Assembly (NCBI GenBank): GCA_021432635.1
Contig: MU270049.1
Location: 616,353-680,352, forward strand
Direction: 5' to 3'
DNA: 64,000 nt
From: Thozetella sp. PMI_491
Taxonomy: Eukaryota > Ascomycota > Sordariomycetes > Chaetosphaeriales > Chaetosphaeriaceae
Below the pieces are notes generated by a model. That model saw nothing but the letters and a program-made list of their open reading frames with translations. It had not been told where the DNA came from and searched no databases. Made by a program: the position numbers and the translations under genes. Shown here in pieces: positions 33,004 to 45,522 of the stretch (positions within the stretch are counted from its first letter, which is position 1; each line of letters begins with the position of its first letter).

Positions 33004-34074
33004 TGCGGAGTGTTGATAGGACGTTGAGAAATGGTTTACGGACTAGTTTGGCGAGGCTCGATGTCTGCGAGGTGATGAAGGGGTGAACACGATGGAGGGA
33101 GAAATATAAAGACTCGAATTTTGACTTCGAGGAGAAATCTCGAAATGAAAATAGGATTGCGAAATCACTTTTATCTCTTGGCTCAAGTTTTGTCCATGTG
33201 AATAGAAGCAGGACCCCGAAGTACGAACACCGCTGAGCGGCAGCAGATTGTAGAGCGCGACAGGACCTCAGAGCCAGCGTCCCTCTCATATCTATCAATA
33301 TAAATGGACTTCGTTTCAATGATTTTCGAGCAAAGTCGCTTTGGGTGTTCTAGTCGACACTTCGTTTCCCTCACTTGTGCTTCTCGCGACAGCCCCACTA
33401 AACCCCTGAGCTAGTAAACAAACTGAGTGGCGGTCAGCTATTCACGCCTTGACAGTGGTCATGGCTTAGTCTTTTGGGGGCTATTGAAGCATATGGGATT
33501 GTATAGTTCATGCTAATCTGTGAGTTGTGGAGGGGGCTCTGATGTTGAACGCAGCTCCAGAGTAGTACGTCAAGTTGGATCAGGAAAGTGCCTCTTGATC
33601 GGGAGTGCCAGTCCAATGTCTTCCTCCGCAGCCATGAGACTCCCTGCCTACCTTCGAGAATTCATTGCTTGAAGAAAGTTTACCGGGTTGTCAGATATAA
33701 GCTGCTATCACCCTCACCTTGGGAAGACCAGAGTGTCCCTTTGTAGAGCACGTTCGTGCGTCATCCGGCACGGCGTAAAGGACTCGAACGAAAACACATT
33801 GTCGGACGTTTTCAGATTGGGCACTTCCTAAGGCGTATCTACTGACCATAGGTGCGAGGGTATCAAGGCCCATCTAGCAAGATACATCCACTCCATTCCT
33901 GCCCCTACTATTTGACACAACACCTTTTGTGAATGCAAGTACAAGATCAACCGTGAGAGCAAATGGCAGAACCGTGGTTCTCGGTATTGGTGGAATAGGA
34001 AATCGTTTTGGTGACAGGAAGGGGGAAATAGGGGAAAGGGGAGGGCTTCATGGGAGATGTGAGCTCAGCTGGGC
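33004..34074. other. Intergenic, no gene seen
   Basis: About 1.1 kb between the start of the small unknown gene and the 3' end of the KPWE-domain gene. It is relatively AT-rich with only short frames, and no repeat was recognised. Confidence 0.55.
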
Positions 34075-35472
34075 CTAACCCTCCATCATCGTGGCATTTT
34101 CCTCCCTATGCGTGTCCGCTTGCGTCTCGGGGTCGAGTGGGGGGAAGTCCTTGTCGAGTACGTTGGCGAGGATAGGCGAAGGCTCGGAGCCATCGGGATG
34201 CTCACTCGTCGAACTCGGGCCGGTAGCCGCCTCGGCTGAAGCTGCGGCTCTGTTTCTCTCCCACGGCTTCAAAGGGGCCCGCATGGTTCCAATGGGTGTT
34301 ACCCCCTATAGCTTTGTCAATGGCCTGAACATTCTTGCGGAACTCGCAGGACTGGGCAATAGAACTGACTGTGGGCCGGAGGACGGTATCGGGGACCAAC
34401 TTCACGCCTTCGATGGGCTTGTTATTGATCACCGCCTCGGCGATGAGCTTGAACTGCTCGGGATAGGGGGCATCCTCGGCAGGAGCTTCACGCAAGTTCT
34501 CTTCTCTAGTGAGACTCCATCCTTGCTCCGAACCGGCGTCCGCGGGGCCACTGTTGCCGTCACCCGTGCTCGTCTGTCCAGCGGCGGGGCCGCCGACAAT
34601 GCTATCTCTATCCCCCTGGATAGCGGCCCCAGTCTGGTTGGCCTTGAGATGCAGGTTAGCCTTGTTGGCATACTTCTGCCAGGTAGGGACCTTGGAAGCT
34701 TCCTCTGCGAGGCGCTTCTCCTCGCTCTGGGTCATGTGCTTGCGAATAGCATTAAGCTTGGCGAGGATTCCACCGTCTGGGTTCTTCGGCTCAGTCTGGT
34801 CCGAGTTGCGCATGAGATCCCAGACCGAGTACACAGCAACGTCGATGCGATAGTTCTGCTTGCTCTCGTACCACCAGACCCGGGCCTGGAGCAGGGCCGC
34901 GAGAGCGGCAGTACGATCCAGGCCCTTGGTGATCTGCAGGGCGCCGTGCTAGCAAATAGGAAACATAAGATAGTTAGCATACATCCCTGACTCGGCTTGG
35001 CGCGTTCTCTGTCTGCTGATAGACGCGGCGCTTATGCGGACGCTGCTCTCCCTCGCTGCCACCTTTCATAAAAAAAAAAAAAAGGGCTGAAAGGCTGAAG
35101 AGGTAGTAGTAGAATGGGCCATTGGTGGGCCAACAACGTGAGTAAACTTTCACTCCAGGCATGGTATGGAAGAAATCCAGTGAGTAAGATTTGGCGAGAG
35201 GTTCAAGAAGCATGTCCGATCCGGCAAGGATTCCGGCAGCTTCGATAGCGAGGAAGCGGTTAACTCACCAGGAAGTCCTTGTCGAACTGCCACGGATACT
35301 TGTCGAAGGCGATGAATCTAGTAACGAGCTCCTTCGTTTTCTCGAGTCTTTCCGGGCCGGCAATCTTTTCGGCCTGTTCGATCAGCTGCTTGGCGCGGTC
35401 CTTGTCTTGGAGGTCCTTCATGATCGCCTGCATCACCTCAGCGTCGAGCGGTTTGTTTTCCGGAGGATCCAT
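34075..35472 (-). CDS. KPWE-domain protein (Pex14/Pex39-related)
   Basis: The protein is 337 aa in three exons: 35472-35269, 34948-34370 and 34305-34075. It starts MDPPENKPLDAEVMQAIMKD. The N-terminal ~70 residues form a helical domain ending FDKYPWQFDKDFL. A coiled middle follows. Then comes the family block PYPEQFKLIAEAVINNKPIE with KLVPDTVLRP, and across the last intron MRAPLKPWERNRAAA, which holds an intact KPWE motif. A short acidic C-terminus follows. The KPWE domain occurs in Pex14-like proteins and in yeast Yjr012c/Pex39, reported to aid PTS2 import through Pex7 (recalled). A peroxisomal role is therefore likely but inferred. If the last intron is read through, the frame continues to another stop at 34202 and KPWE is lost. 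The 320-nt first intron is long for this genome and contains a T-run. Confidence 0.72.
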
Positions 35473-35967
35473 ATCTCTCTGCTCGCAGGTGCGGTTAATT
35501 TGATGGCTCTGACAGGTTCGGATTGGTAGTTTGGTGGATTGGCTGATTGGTAGATTTGTGGCTTGTGAGTTGGCCTGGGGGCATGTGATGCTGTTGATGC
35601 GATTCGCTTTGCCCAAGTCCAAGTACAAACGCCTCGGTAGTTTGAAGGTGGGGTGCAGTGGTAACTGGAGGAGGGGCCTAATCGAGGTAATCGAGGTAAT
35701 CGAGGCGGGCGCGGGGGAGGCATTATGGTAGGCCTAACTCGGCCGTAGGCCCAACTCGGACAAAAAAGCTGCAGTATCTGACAGGCCCGAAGTACGTAGC
35801 ACCACAGGCCCGGAACAGGCTTAGTCAGAGAGCGAGCCTCGCGCAGGAGCAAGGAAGTACCTCCACCCCAGTCCGGTCCACAGCTCAGACTCCAGCTCGG
35901 TTTCCCTTCTTCCAATCCCCCCAAACGCATCGACGATTATTTGTTCGTCTGAAACAACGAGCACAGA
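35473..35967. promoter_or_regulatory. Divergent promoter region (KPWE-domain gene and PP2C)
   Basis: The start codons are 495 bp apart and face away from each other. The tandem word TAATCGAGG repeats three times near 35678-35705. No known factor site was recognised. Confidence 0.5.
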
Positions 35968-37876
35968 ATGCGACGTGCAGCAGTTCGAGCCTTCCGGACA
36001 ACCTTCCAATGCACGGTCCGAGGTCTACGAGCTAGCCGTCGTGGCTCTCTCTTGTATCCCTCCAACGTCGCCCTCAATCTCACCCGCCATTCGCCGGCCA
36101 CGAGCATCCGACACATCGCTTCGGCCTCTGCCCGCCCTCGTTCCCACGCCTCTCGCCCGGAGCATCCCCTGAGCCCCCTCACCAACAGCAACCTCCTGCT
36201 CTCCTCCATGTACGTCCGCCGTGGCGCCGCCGCCATCGTATCGGCTCTCGTCGGCTACGGCGCGTGGTACACGTACCAAGGAGGCGGCAACGACACCATC
36301 TCCATCACCCAGCGCGCGTACTCAACCAACCCGGCTGCGGCTGACGGCGTGACCGAACGACCCGTCCTGATCATTGGTGCGGACGAGCTGCACACCGGCA
36401 CCTTCCGCGGCGAAGGCCCGATCGAGAAAATGACCGAGGACGGCGGCCGGAGAGTATTGGAGATGCTCAGTCCGGATCAGGCCACTCTGAAGCTTCGCAA
36501 GAGCGAGCAGTCGTACTTCGTGAACCGTGGACAGGGAGTTGTGCGCTACGACTTGGTGCAGCTGCCCAGCAACGATCCGATCGAGGACGACCATGCCGAG
36601 AAGATTGTCGAGGTGCCAAGCAAGGAGAACGGAAACAGCGACTGGATGTTCTGGGGTGTTTTTGACGGCCATTCGTGAGTATCTGCTTCCCCGTAGGCGA
36701 CGCGACCCGGCCGAGGACCTCAAAACTAACCGCGCTTGTTGCAGTGGATGGACGACATCAGCAAAGCTGCGCCAGGTTCTGATCAGCTACGTCGCAAGAG
36801 AGCTTAATGATACGTACAAGGCATCGGGCAGCTTACTTCCCTCGCCAGAGACCATCGACATGGCGATCAAGACTGGATTTACGAGGCTTGACGATGAGAT
36901 CGTGCACCAGAGCGCCCAGAAGGTCTTGAAAACCAATAGCAGGATAGTCGCAGCTGAGACGCTCGCCCCGGCCCTGTCCGGGTCCTGCGCGCTGTTATCC
37001 TTTTACGATTGCAGGTCCAAACTCCTCCGGGTTGCGTGTACAGGAGACTCTCGCGCTGTCCTCGGCCGTCGCTCCGAGTCGGGCAAGTGGACTGCCACGC
37101 CTCTTTCAGTGGACCAGACCGGAGGCAACCCCGACGAGGCTGCTCGACTGCGCAAGCAGCATCCTGGCGAGGAGTACGTTGTGCGGAACGGCCGTGTTCT
37201 CGGCGGGCTGGAGCCCACGCGGGCCTTCGGTGACGCAAGCTACAAGTGGTCGCGTGAGGTCAGCGACCGCCTCAAGGCGCAGTTCTTTGGCCGCACCGTA
37301 TCGAGCCTTCTCAAGACGCCCCCTTACGTGACGGCCGAGCCCGTCGTTACCACCACCAAGATCGAACCCGAACGGGGTGACTTTGTGGTCATGGCCACCG
37401 ATGGTCTGTGGGAGATGCTCACCAACGAGGAGGTGGTCGGTCTTGTTGGCAAGTGGATCGATACTCAGGCCGCCAGCGGGACATCCAATGCGCAGCTCAA
37501 CGCGGTCTGGTCCAAGATGTTTGGCGACAAGAAAGGTGGCCTGCCCGTTGAGGCAACCAAGGAGAGCAGCGGCAGCCAGGATGATGGGCAAAAGACACCC
37601 ATCCGGCGGCAGCAGTGGAAGCTGTCGTCCGACGACGAGCACTTCGTGGTGCAGGACAAGAACGTGGCAACACATCTCATCCGTAACGCACTGGGCGGCA
37701 AGAACGAAGAGCTGGTTTCGGCGCTGTTGACACTGCCCTCGCCCTATTCGCGGCGGTATCGCGACGACTTGACTGTGCAGGTCATCTTCTTCGGTAACGG
37801 CGAGAAGACAGGCGAAGTGCTGATCAACAAAGAGGCCACCGCCACGACCGGCCCCGACCTCAAGGCGAAGCTTTGA
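35968..37876 (+). CDS. Mitochondrial PP2C-type protein phosphatase (Ptc5/PDP-like)
   Basis: The protein is 612 aa in two exons, 35968-36674 and 36745-37876. The N-terminus MRRAAVRAFRTTFQCTVRGL is rich in Arg and Ser (mitochondrial presequence), and a hydrophobic helix follows at about residues 79-98. PP2C motifs appear in order: WMFWGVFDGHSGW (the metal-binding DGH, split by the intron), SGSCALLSFYDC, VACTGDSRAVLG, PTRAFGDASYKW, VVMATDGLWEML and RRYRDDLTVQVIFF. The metal-binding aspartates are all present. The closest functional class is yeast Ptc5 and mammalian pyruvate dehydrogenase phosphatase, which dephosphorylate PDH E1alpha in the mitochondrion. The presequence, membrane helix and the spacing between DGH and SGSCA fit this class. 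The exact substrate is inferred. Confidence 0.9.
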
Positions 37877-39458
37877 GGATGCGGAAGGACCGGCACCGGG
37901 CGAATCGGAGCAAGAGAATTGGTCATGTACTATAATGTCTAACCTCGTCGTGGTTCCCTCTGTTTTATTTCGGCTGGCGGGGCGCATGGGCAGAACGATC
38001 ACGTTGGTGATTGCACTAGATACCAGAGCCTGTTCGAATGGGACTGCTTTCTCGCTAAGCGCATTCTTTCCCATGCGTTTGTCCTGAAGAAACCCCTCCA
38101 GTCTGCCAGCACAGCTGGTTTGACCCATGCAGGGGATGCTTAAAGTTGCCAGGAGCCAGTACTGACTCTGAGGCATACGATAGAGTGATCGATAGAGGTT
38201 CGGCCTGTGCCAGCTTCCACAGAGCGCTGCAGCTATAGTAGATAGCAGTGTGGGGGGTGCTTCTTCCGCGTGCTCCCCCCTGCTGCCGTGCCTCCCAACC
38301 AGGGAGGAACCCAGTGAGGGCTGGACGGGGGGTCTTTCGGGCACTGTATATTGGCGCATTTCGGCTTGTTAGTTTCCGCGGGACGCCTGGCTCTCTGCTT
38401 GACTAGTTCTAGGAAGATCCCGGTCAGCTTTAAAAAGCAAGATCCTTCCTGCGAACAGGTTGGTGGCTGCAAGCATCTAAATAAGCTTTCGGGAGGGTGA
38501 CCCTGAAGGGATACGCAACTGCCCCTCTGCAACCCCCAACGCCTCTCCATACGAGCCGCTCTGGCCAGGCGCTCCTCGGCACTTGTTACACGCAGGCCTG
38601 CCGACCGCTGGGTTCGCACTGTTCAGTTGCACAACAGCCACCTCGTGGCTAGCTTATTGTAACCTTAGGTAGCTCCCCCGCTCACCACCCCTCCCAACTC
38701 CTTTGCTTGATCAACCACAAGCGCGGGCTGGCCCTCGTTTTCTACTAATTTCTAGTGGAGCGGACGGCGCCAGCGATGGCCACCACCACAACCCTATCTA
38801 GAGTTCCGGTAGAGTTGACTAGCTGCTTCTACACTAGGTACTATGGTTGCGAGAATGCGCTCCCATTTCGGACTTTATTAGCTAGATACTATTAGACTTG
38901 GGACTCACTGACCCCGTCAACAGTCTCCCATGCTGGTGTTAGTCGGTGAGCGGTGTTTCTGCTCCGGTTTTAGTCATGACGTCAATCCACAGGACGCGCT
39001 AGAGATCAACAGGCACCAACCGGAGGCTCTATCTCTGGCGTAGCCGCTAACGCCCCACTAAAGATACTGGCGCTGCAGGCTATCAGAGGTCGGGAGCCGT
39101 CATGCTGCTGCAAGATCCTTTTTCTCGCATGGGTGCTACGTCTCGGAGCTCCCGTTCTTTTTTTCTTGCAGCATCCCGTTGTTTGAGCCGCGGGGTCCGG
39201 CTGTTCAAGAGCAACGCAGTTCATCACGAAGCTGACTCGCACATTGCTTCCGCTTCAACTACTTCCACCTCGGCCCGCCCTAGGTGAAATCATCACTTAT
39301 CCTTTTCAACTCGTCCCAATTTCGTTTTGCTAGTCGCGCTTACTCAGCTCTAAGCCACCTGCCTGTCCGCTGGGGAGCTGCCCCTCCTTCGCTGGACCTC
39401 GTTCCTCTGTCCCCCAAACAACTCTCATCTACGCACGACTTAGCTCCCGAACAGCAAG
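37877..39458. other. Intergenic, 1.6 kb
   Basis: This holds the PP2C 3' flank and the promoter of the GH63-like gene (pyrimidine-rich from about 39290). I see no supported gene. Long minus-strand frames entering from 37106 are shadows of the PP2C coding sequence. Confidence 0.55.
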
Positions 39459-42400
39459 ATGGTTGTCTTCGACGGGCACGAGTATCTCACCGAGGAGGAG
39501 CGCCGCCTCAAAGAAGACCGCGATCGAACGAAATACTGGAAGAAGTGGGGCCCATATGTGGCCGAGCGGCAGTGGGCGACCGGTATGCTCCACTACCAGG
39601 CCAAGCGGGCTCTGCTGAGATATTACGGGCACGTCGTCCCTAGTACCAGCTTGCTAACAGGTCAATTGCAGTCAGGGAGGACTACAGCGCCGATGGGGAT
39701 GCTTGGAGCCGTAAGTTGATTCCCTCTCCCCGCTCGAGACCGTTGTGGCGTGCCGCCCACCACAGCTGATTGCTGATTCTTCTCGGCCTAGACTTTCCCC
39801 ACGACCACGCACGATCTCGAGCTTACCGATGGGGCGAGGACGGTATTGCTGGAGTTTCCGATACCCATGGCTTGCAGAACATTGCTTTTGCCTTCTGGAA
39901 CGGGAAGGAGTAGGTTGGGCCCGAGCTTACCGACACTGACCCCGCCGCTGATCATCGCAGCCCGTTTCTTAAGGAACGATTGTTCGGCCTGTCTAATCCT
40001 CAGGGAAATCACGGTGAGAGCATCAAAGAGGCTCATTTCCACCTGGACAACACCCCTGTAAGCTCGAACCTGAGCCCCCCCATCCCCCCTAAGAGCTATG
40101 TTGTATGCTGACTGCTTACGTGTTAGACGGTACGTTGTATTTCCCCAGAGCGTGGGTTGTCAAGGATGATGGTCGATACTGACCGCCGACTTAGCACTCG
40201 TACATGAAGTTCCTCTATAAATACCCCCAGGAGAGCTTCCCCTACGAAGATCTGCTGAAGGAGAACGGCAAACGTACCAAAGAAGAGAAGGAGTATCAGC
40301 TCATTGACACTGGCATCTTTGAGGAAGATAGGTACTGGGACATCTTCATCGAAACTGCCAAGGAGGATGACGACCCGGATGAGCTCCTCTTCCGTGTCAC
40401 GGCCTGGAACAGAGGGCCGGACCCAGCACCCCTCCACATCATTCCCCATGTGTGGTTCCGCAACACCTGGGCCTGGGGCAGGGAAGATGCCAACAAGAAA
40501 CCCTCGATCGAGGTGCATGATGAGAACCTGGCCAAGTCCAAGCATCACGAGCTGGGTGAACGGTACTTCCTCCTGTCCCCTTCCCCGGGCGTTGGCCCTA
40601 GCGGCGAGGATGTCCAGCCCAAGATGCTCTTCACCGAAAATGACACCAACTATGAGTTGTTGTATGACGGCAAGAACGAGCAGCCGTACGTGAAGGACGC
40701 GTTCCACAGGCACATTGTCGATGATGAAAAGGATGTTGTGAATCCTGCCCAAACCGGCACCAAGTGTGCCGCTTGGTTCCCATTTACAGAGGCCGGCGGG
40801 GTGAACCCAGGAGAATGCGCTGGTGAGTCCACCCAGGCACCGCGTTGCATGTTGAAGTGCTGACAGAGGTAGTCGTTCGCTTCCGCTTTTCGAAGCGAGC
40901 TGACACATACCTTGATGAGGAGGAGTTCGATGACCTCGTAGAGAGGAAGCGCGAGGAGGCGGACGAGTTCTACTACCGCATTAGCCCACTGCCGATGGCG
41001 GACGATCTGCGAAACATTCAGCGACAGGCCTTCTCGGGTATGATGTGGTGCAAGCAGCATTATCTTTTCATCTACGATGAGTGGGCAAACGGAGATCCTT
41101 CTCAACCGCCGCCACCACCCGGTAGAAAGGGTCTTCGCAATTCGCCATGGAAGCATATGCACTGCGACGACATCCTCTCCATGCCTGATTCCTGGGAGTA
41201 CCCATTCTTTGCCGCGTGGGACTCGTCTTTCCATGCAATTGTGCTAGCCATGATCGACCCAGACTTCGCCAAGAAGCAGCTTGACTTGTTCACCCGCGAG
41301 TGGTACTGCCATCCAAACGGCCAGCTCCCGGCATATGAGTGGAACTTTGGTGACGTCAATCCTCCCGTACACGCGTGGGCTACTTTCCGTGTGTTCAAGA
41401 TCGAGCGCAAACTGTACGGCCGCCAAGACCTCGACTTCCTCGAGCGCGTGTTCCAAAAGCTGCTGCTGAACTTCACCTGGTGGGTGAACCGGAAAGATGT
41501 CGAGGGCAAGAACGTGTTTGAAGGTGGCTTCTTGGGTCTGGACAACATCGGACTGTTCAATCGTTCCGAGCCTCTCCCTACAGGCGGCACCCTGGAACAA
41601 GCCGACAGTACTGGTTGGATGGCGTTCTACTGCTTGAACATGCTCAACATTGCGCTCGAGCTGGCGAAGCACCGCCGAATCTACGAAGACATTGCCACCA
41701 AGTTCTTTGAACACTTCATCCTCATCAGCGACGCCATGACATTCCGCATGGGGCAAAAGGACGAGCAGTCGCTCTGGAACGACGAGGACGGCTTCTACTA
41801 CGATGCCATCTCATGGGGCGGACCTTGGATCCAGCAGCTGCCCGTGCGCTCTCTCGTCGGCCTGATCCCCCTCTATGCTACCCTGACTCTCGAACCTGAA
41901 CTCATCAACCGCCTGCCCACCTTCAAGCGTCGCCTGCAGTGGTTCGTTAACAACCGCAACGATGTGGCCGAGCGCACCATGCACAGCATTAAGAAGCGTG
42001 GAAAGGGGGACCGCATTCTTCTTTCGCTGGTGAGCAAAGACCGGCTTGTGAAGATTCTCGAGCGCATGCTGGACGAAGATGAGTTCTTCTCCGACCATGG
42101 CATCCGGTCGCTGTCCAAGCACCACAAGGAGCATCCGTACTCGATGGAGGTCAACGGACAGACCTTTCGTGTGGGATACGTTCCGGGTGACTCGGACAGC
42201 GGGCTCTTTGGCGGGAATAGCAACTGGCGCGGTCCTATCTGGCTGTGTGTAAACTTCCTGCTGGTCGAATCACTCCAGCGCTTCTACATGTTTTTTGGGC
42301 CAGATCTGCAGGTTGAGTGTCCTGTGAGGTCGGGCGATTACATGCACCTCGGTCATGTCTCGGAGGAGATTCAACATCGTCTGCAGCACTTGTACGCGCG

Positions 42401-43084
42401 AAACGACGACGGAAGGCGGAGTATTAATGCTGGGAGTGACTTGCTCGACTTTGATCCCCACTGGAAGGACTACCTGTGGTTTTACGAGTTCTTCGACGGA
42501 GACAGCGGACGTGGTCTCGGCGCCACGCACCAGTGTGGCTGGACAGGATTGATGGCAAGGATGATTCATGATACAGGGTAAGTGCACAGTTTTCCCGGCC
42601 CTGAACGCCTATGTTCGCGCTTTTCGGCTTTACGATGCTAACTCTCCCTTCCAGTGTCAACTGCCGCCTGCCACAGACGCCCCGCACCCCTTCAGTTGGC
42701 ATGGCTCACTACTTCGATGATATCCTGCACAGGCACGTCAATCAGCCCGAGTCGCCCCAGATGCCACGCACGCCTGGGCCGGGCGGGCGCCTCTTGCGCC
42801 GTAGCTCAACCGCTCGTTCCCTGTCGATGCGCTCCGACTTCGATAACAACGACCTCAATGGATACGACGACGAAGCTGATGGCGACTTCCCCACGCGCCG
42901 TGGGTCTACTTCGACATACGGCGGGTCCATTATACTAGGCTCCCCGGAGCGCATGCGGGAGAGGGCTCGCGCGGACGCCCATATGCACCGATACATTTCG
43001 GAGCAGTTGGAGCGAGTGCGGACCGAGCAGCATGCGAACGGATACTCTGGCGGAGACGAGTTCGAGGCTCAGGCTTCCTCTTGA
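39459..43084 (+). CDS. Glycosyl hydrolase family 63-like protein (MGH1-type)
   Basis: The protein is 1049 aa from eight exons: 39459-39582, 39672-39710, 39792-39909, 39961-40057, 40127-40129, 40195-40822, 40867-42577 and 42655-43084. It begins [20 protein letters not shown]. The N-terminal third is beta-rich ([38 protein letters not shown]). The rest is an (alpha/alpha)6 barrel with [58 protein letters not shown] and [19 protein letters not shown]. Acidic residues in AWDSS and NWRGP-type blocks fit the GH63 catalytic region. There is no signal peptide, so it is probably cytosolic, like yeast Ymr196w and unlike ER glucosidase I. The last 150 residues are disordered and Ser/Arg-rich. A three-base exon (40127-40129, ACG, Thr) lies between two canonical introns. 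Total coding length is divisible by three. Confidence 0.9.
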
Positions 43085-44975
43085 AGCAGTGACTGGACAG
43101 GTTACAATTTCTAGGCGCGATACCAAAAGTTATAGTGGAATACCGATATCCAGCCGGCTGACGCGCGGTACTTGGGGCACATCAGACAAGGGAAGGTAAC
43201 AGGGATCGCAGAGAAAGAACGGTATATAGATTCGTATAGGTCCGAATACAACACAAGAGCGGTACAATGAAAACTAGAGTTACATCTGCACGGCGATTCC
43301 TAGTGGGACGTGAGTCTAGCACACTATTTGCTAGGCGGGCAAGGGGCAGGAGAGGCGGCTGCTTGTCTACGGGTCGCGTATTAGGAAACATACCACGACG
43401 TTTACCATCAGCTGAGTCCATGTGCTCCTGTAGCTTTCGAAACTGGCCTGGACCATAGAATTGGGCTGCGAGCTCGCAAGCATAGTTGTGCAACCCGAGG
43501 ACGCCACATACATCAGCTTTGATTCAGGATATAATTTCCTTCTTCTGTAGGATGGAATTCACCTGGAATCACACATGGTTTGTTCTTATAATTATAGTCG
43601 CAAGACTCACACCGATCGGAGGACCGATCTTGGCTGCCAGTCCAGGACAAACGCGAGGTGTCACGGCTTGGTTGATATGCATACTCCATGACAAAAATAA
43701 GTTTCAACTAGTGAAGAGTCAACCTGACACAGTGTCTATTTGGGTTGTAAAGCATTTACCTAGAGATGCCTAACATTGTGACATTGCGATTCAATTCACC
43801 AACATGCGTCTATCCATCGAGCCGGCGGTTAGGTGATATTTGTGGCGGTGTCTGAGAGTTTAGTAAACGCCAGGGGAAACAACTCTGTTCCTATTCTCAC
43901 ATATGATACTGCCATGGTAACAGGGTTGCACGACTCCACGCTCCGCCGCCTTGTGGTGTCGATGCGCACGGCTGGAGTAGATGCGGACAGGTTGGTCACC
44001 CTTGAGCCAGCTAAGAGCTCCCCATGGAATTAAGCACTTGAGATGAATTCCACCGCCACTATTAGCCAATGTAAAACGTCAGAAAGCCTAAGCGATGGCC
44101 ATAGCTTCTAAACGATACCTGGCGTCCTAAGGGGTTGGCGCGGTGCCAAAGATCTCCCATGCTCCCAATTTTATGCTAAGCCCGCCAGTGAACTATTCAA
44201 GACCGAAAGGTTTACAAAGATGGCTCTCGAGCGTGTTCATACGTTTTATGCGGCCACATTGACCTTGGCTTTGCTGGAATGGAATCCAAATGCACCTCAG
44301 ATAGTTCGATTTGGACCTAACGACACGATAGGATGCCTCGATCTCGTGGGAGATAGTCAAGGCTTTTCAGAATCAATATTTAGCAATTATTTATAGCTGC
44401 AATGATGGCAGGGCTGGTGAGATGTTTCTTGGAACTCGTATGTAGAGAACGATTGACTTGGCACGTGTTGAAGTGCCAAGGTTGAAAGGCTTGGTACGGA
44501 ACAATGCGTTTATCTTTCCATTATAAGGACAAAGTAATGGTTTCTAGTTGCATATTGGAGGTGAAAGAGATATTTTCGTCCAAGTAGGAAGTCAAGCCGG
44601 TGAAAAAGTCGAGTTAAGTCTTCACTTACCGATGCCCAAGGCGAGTGCCTAGATACTCGGCACTGGGCAAGACACAGCCTCCGGCCTTGCCATGGCATTT
44701 CGAACACAAGGCGCCTCACGCCATCCCGAAGCTACCATAATTTCGAATGGCAGCTAGAACAGGTGCTTTAGGCTCGCCACTACGTAAAAATCTAGGCGTA
44801 GGAGCAGAACAGCTACGACTATAAGGTGGTCCTTTTGCTGCTGCTATGTGTGTGTCTGTGGTTGGCAACACACTCTCCTGTTCTATTCTATCCTAAAAGA
44901 CTGAGCTTACCGATATCAATTGTATCGTCGACAAATACCCCATATCCGAGAGGTTTAATCTAGTACAGAGCCAAG
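43085..44975. other. Intergenic, 1.9 kb, AT-richer
   Basis: No gene is supported. The stretch lies between the housekeeping block and the accessory region and has only short frames. Composition is more AT-rich than the genes, which could reflect old repeat DNA, but no element can be recognised. Confidence 0.5.
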
Positions 44976-45522
44976 ATGAAGTTTTCTGCCGTTGTCATCC
45001 GCTCTGCCACTCTCGGCGCCATCGCCGCCCCATCCGTGCAGATGAATGAGGTAAGAGTGCGGCAAGAGTTCTGTTTTAAACTAAATAGGCACTGATAGAG
45101 TGTAGGGAGTCCTAGAACTTCGTGGACCCCAGCAACAAGGTCGCCCGGGGGGTGCTGGCGGTGCTGGAGCACCTGGGGTTCCTGGAGGACCTGGTGGTAC
45201 CGGAGGTGCTGGAGGTAACCGACCCCCAGCTGGCCCCGGAGGTCCTGGTGGACCCGGTGTCGGCGGTGGCCGTCCGAATGGCCCCAGGAGCATTCAGGTG
45301 AAGAGACAGCTCCAAACTAGCCCTGGACAGAACCTAGGTAACTTCAGGCCGGGAAACGGCCAGAACGGGTTCCCTGGTAACGGCAAAGGGAACGGCAACG
45401 GTAACGGTCGAAATGGGGGACAGAACGGCGGACAAAATGGTGGCCAGAGTGGTGGTAATGGCAATGGCAACAACGGGAGCCCCAGCACTAGCTTCCCTGG
45501 CGGTTTCCCAGGATCCTTCTGA
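44976..45522 (+). CDS. Small secreted collagen-like Gly-rich protein
   Basis: The protein is 163 aa in two exons, 44976-45050 and 45106-45522 (55-nt intron, phase 0). The N-terminus MKFSAVVIRSATLGAIAAPS is a signal peptide. Residues about 33-84 are Gly-X-Y-like and proline-rich (GAPGVPGGPGGTGGAGG, PAGPGGPGGPGVGGG), resembling a short collagen or elastin tract without strict periodicity. A dibasic site (VKRQLQ, residues 90-95) would be a Kex2 target. It separates this part from a C-terminal Gly/Asn/Gln repeat region (GNGKGNGNGNGRNGGQNGGQ) that ends PGGFPGSF. There are no Cys residues, so it is not a disulfide-rich effector. A wall-associated or extracellular matrix protein is possible; function is unknown. 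It is convergent with the neighbouring alcohol dehydrogenase, with stops 152 bp apart. Confidence 0.72.

Noticed and set aside
34091-34990. Plus-strand frame of 299 codons
   Set aside because: Antisense to the KPWE-domain gene, with no domain of its own.
37106-38359. Minus-strand frame of 417 codons over the PP2C gene
   Set aside because: Mostly antisense to conserved phosphatase exons and without any domain.
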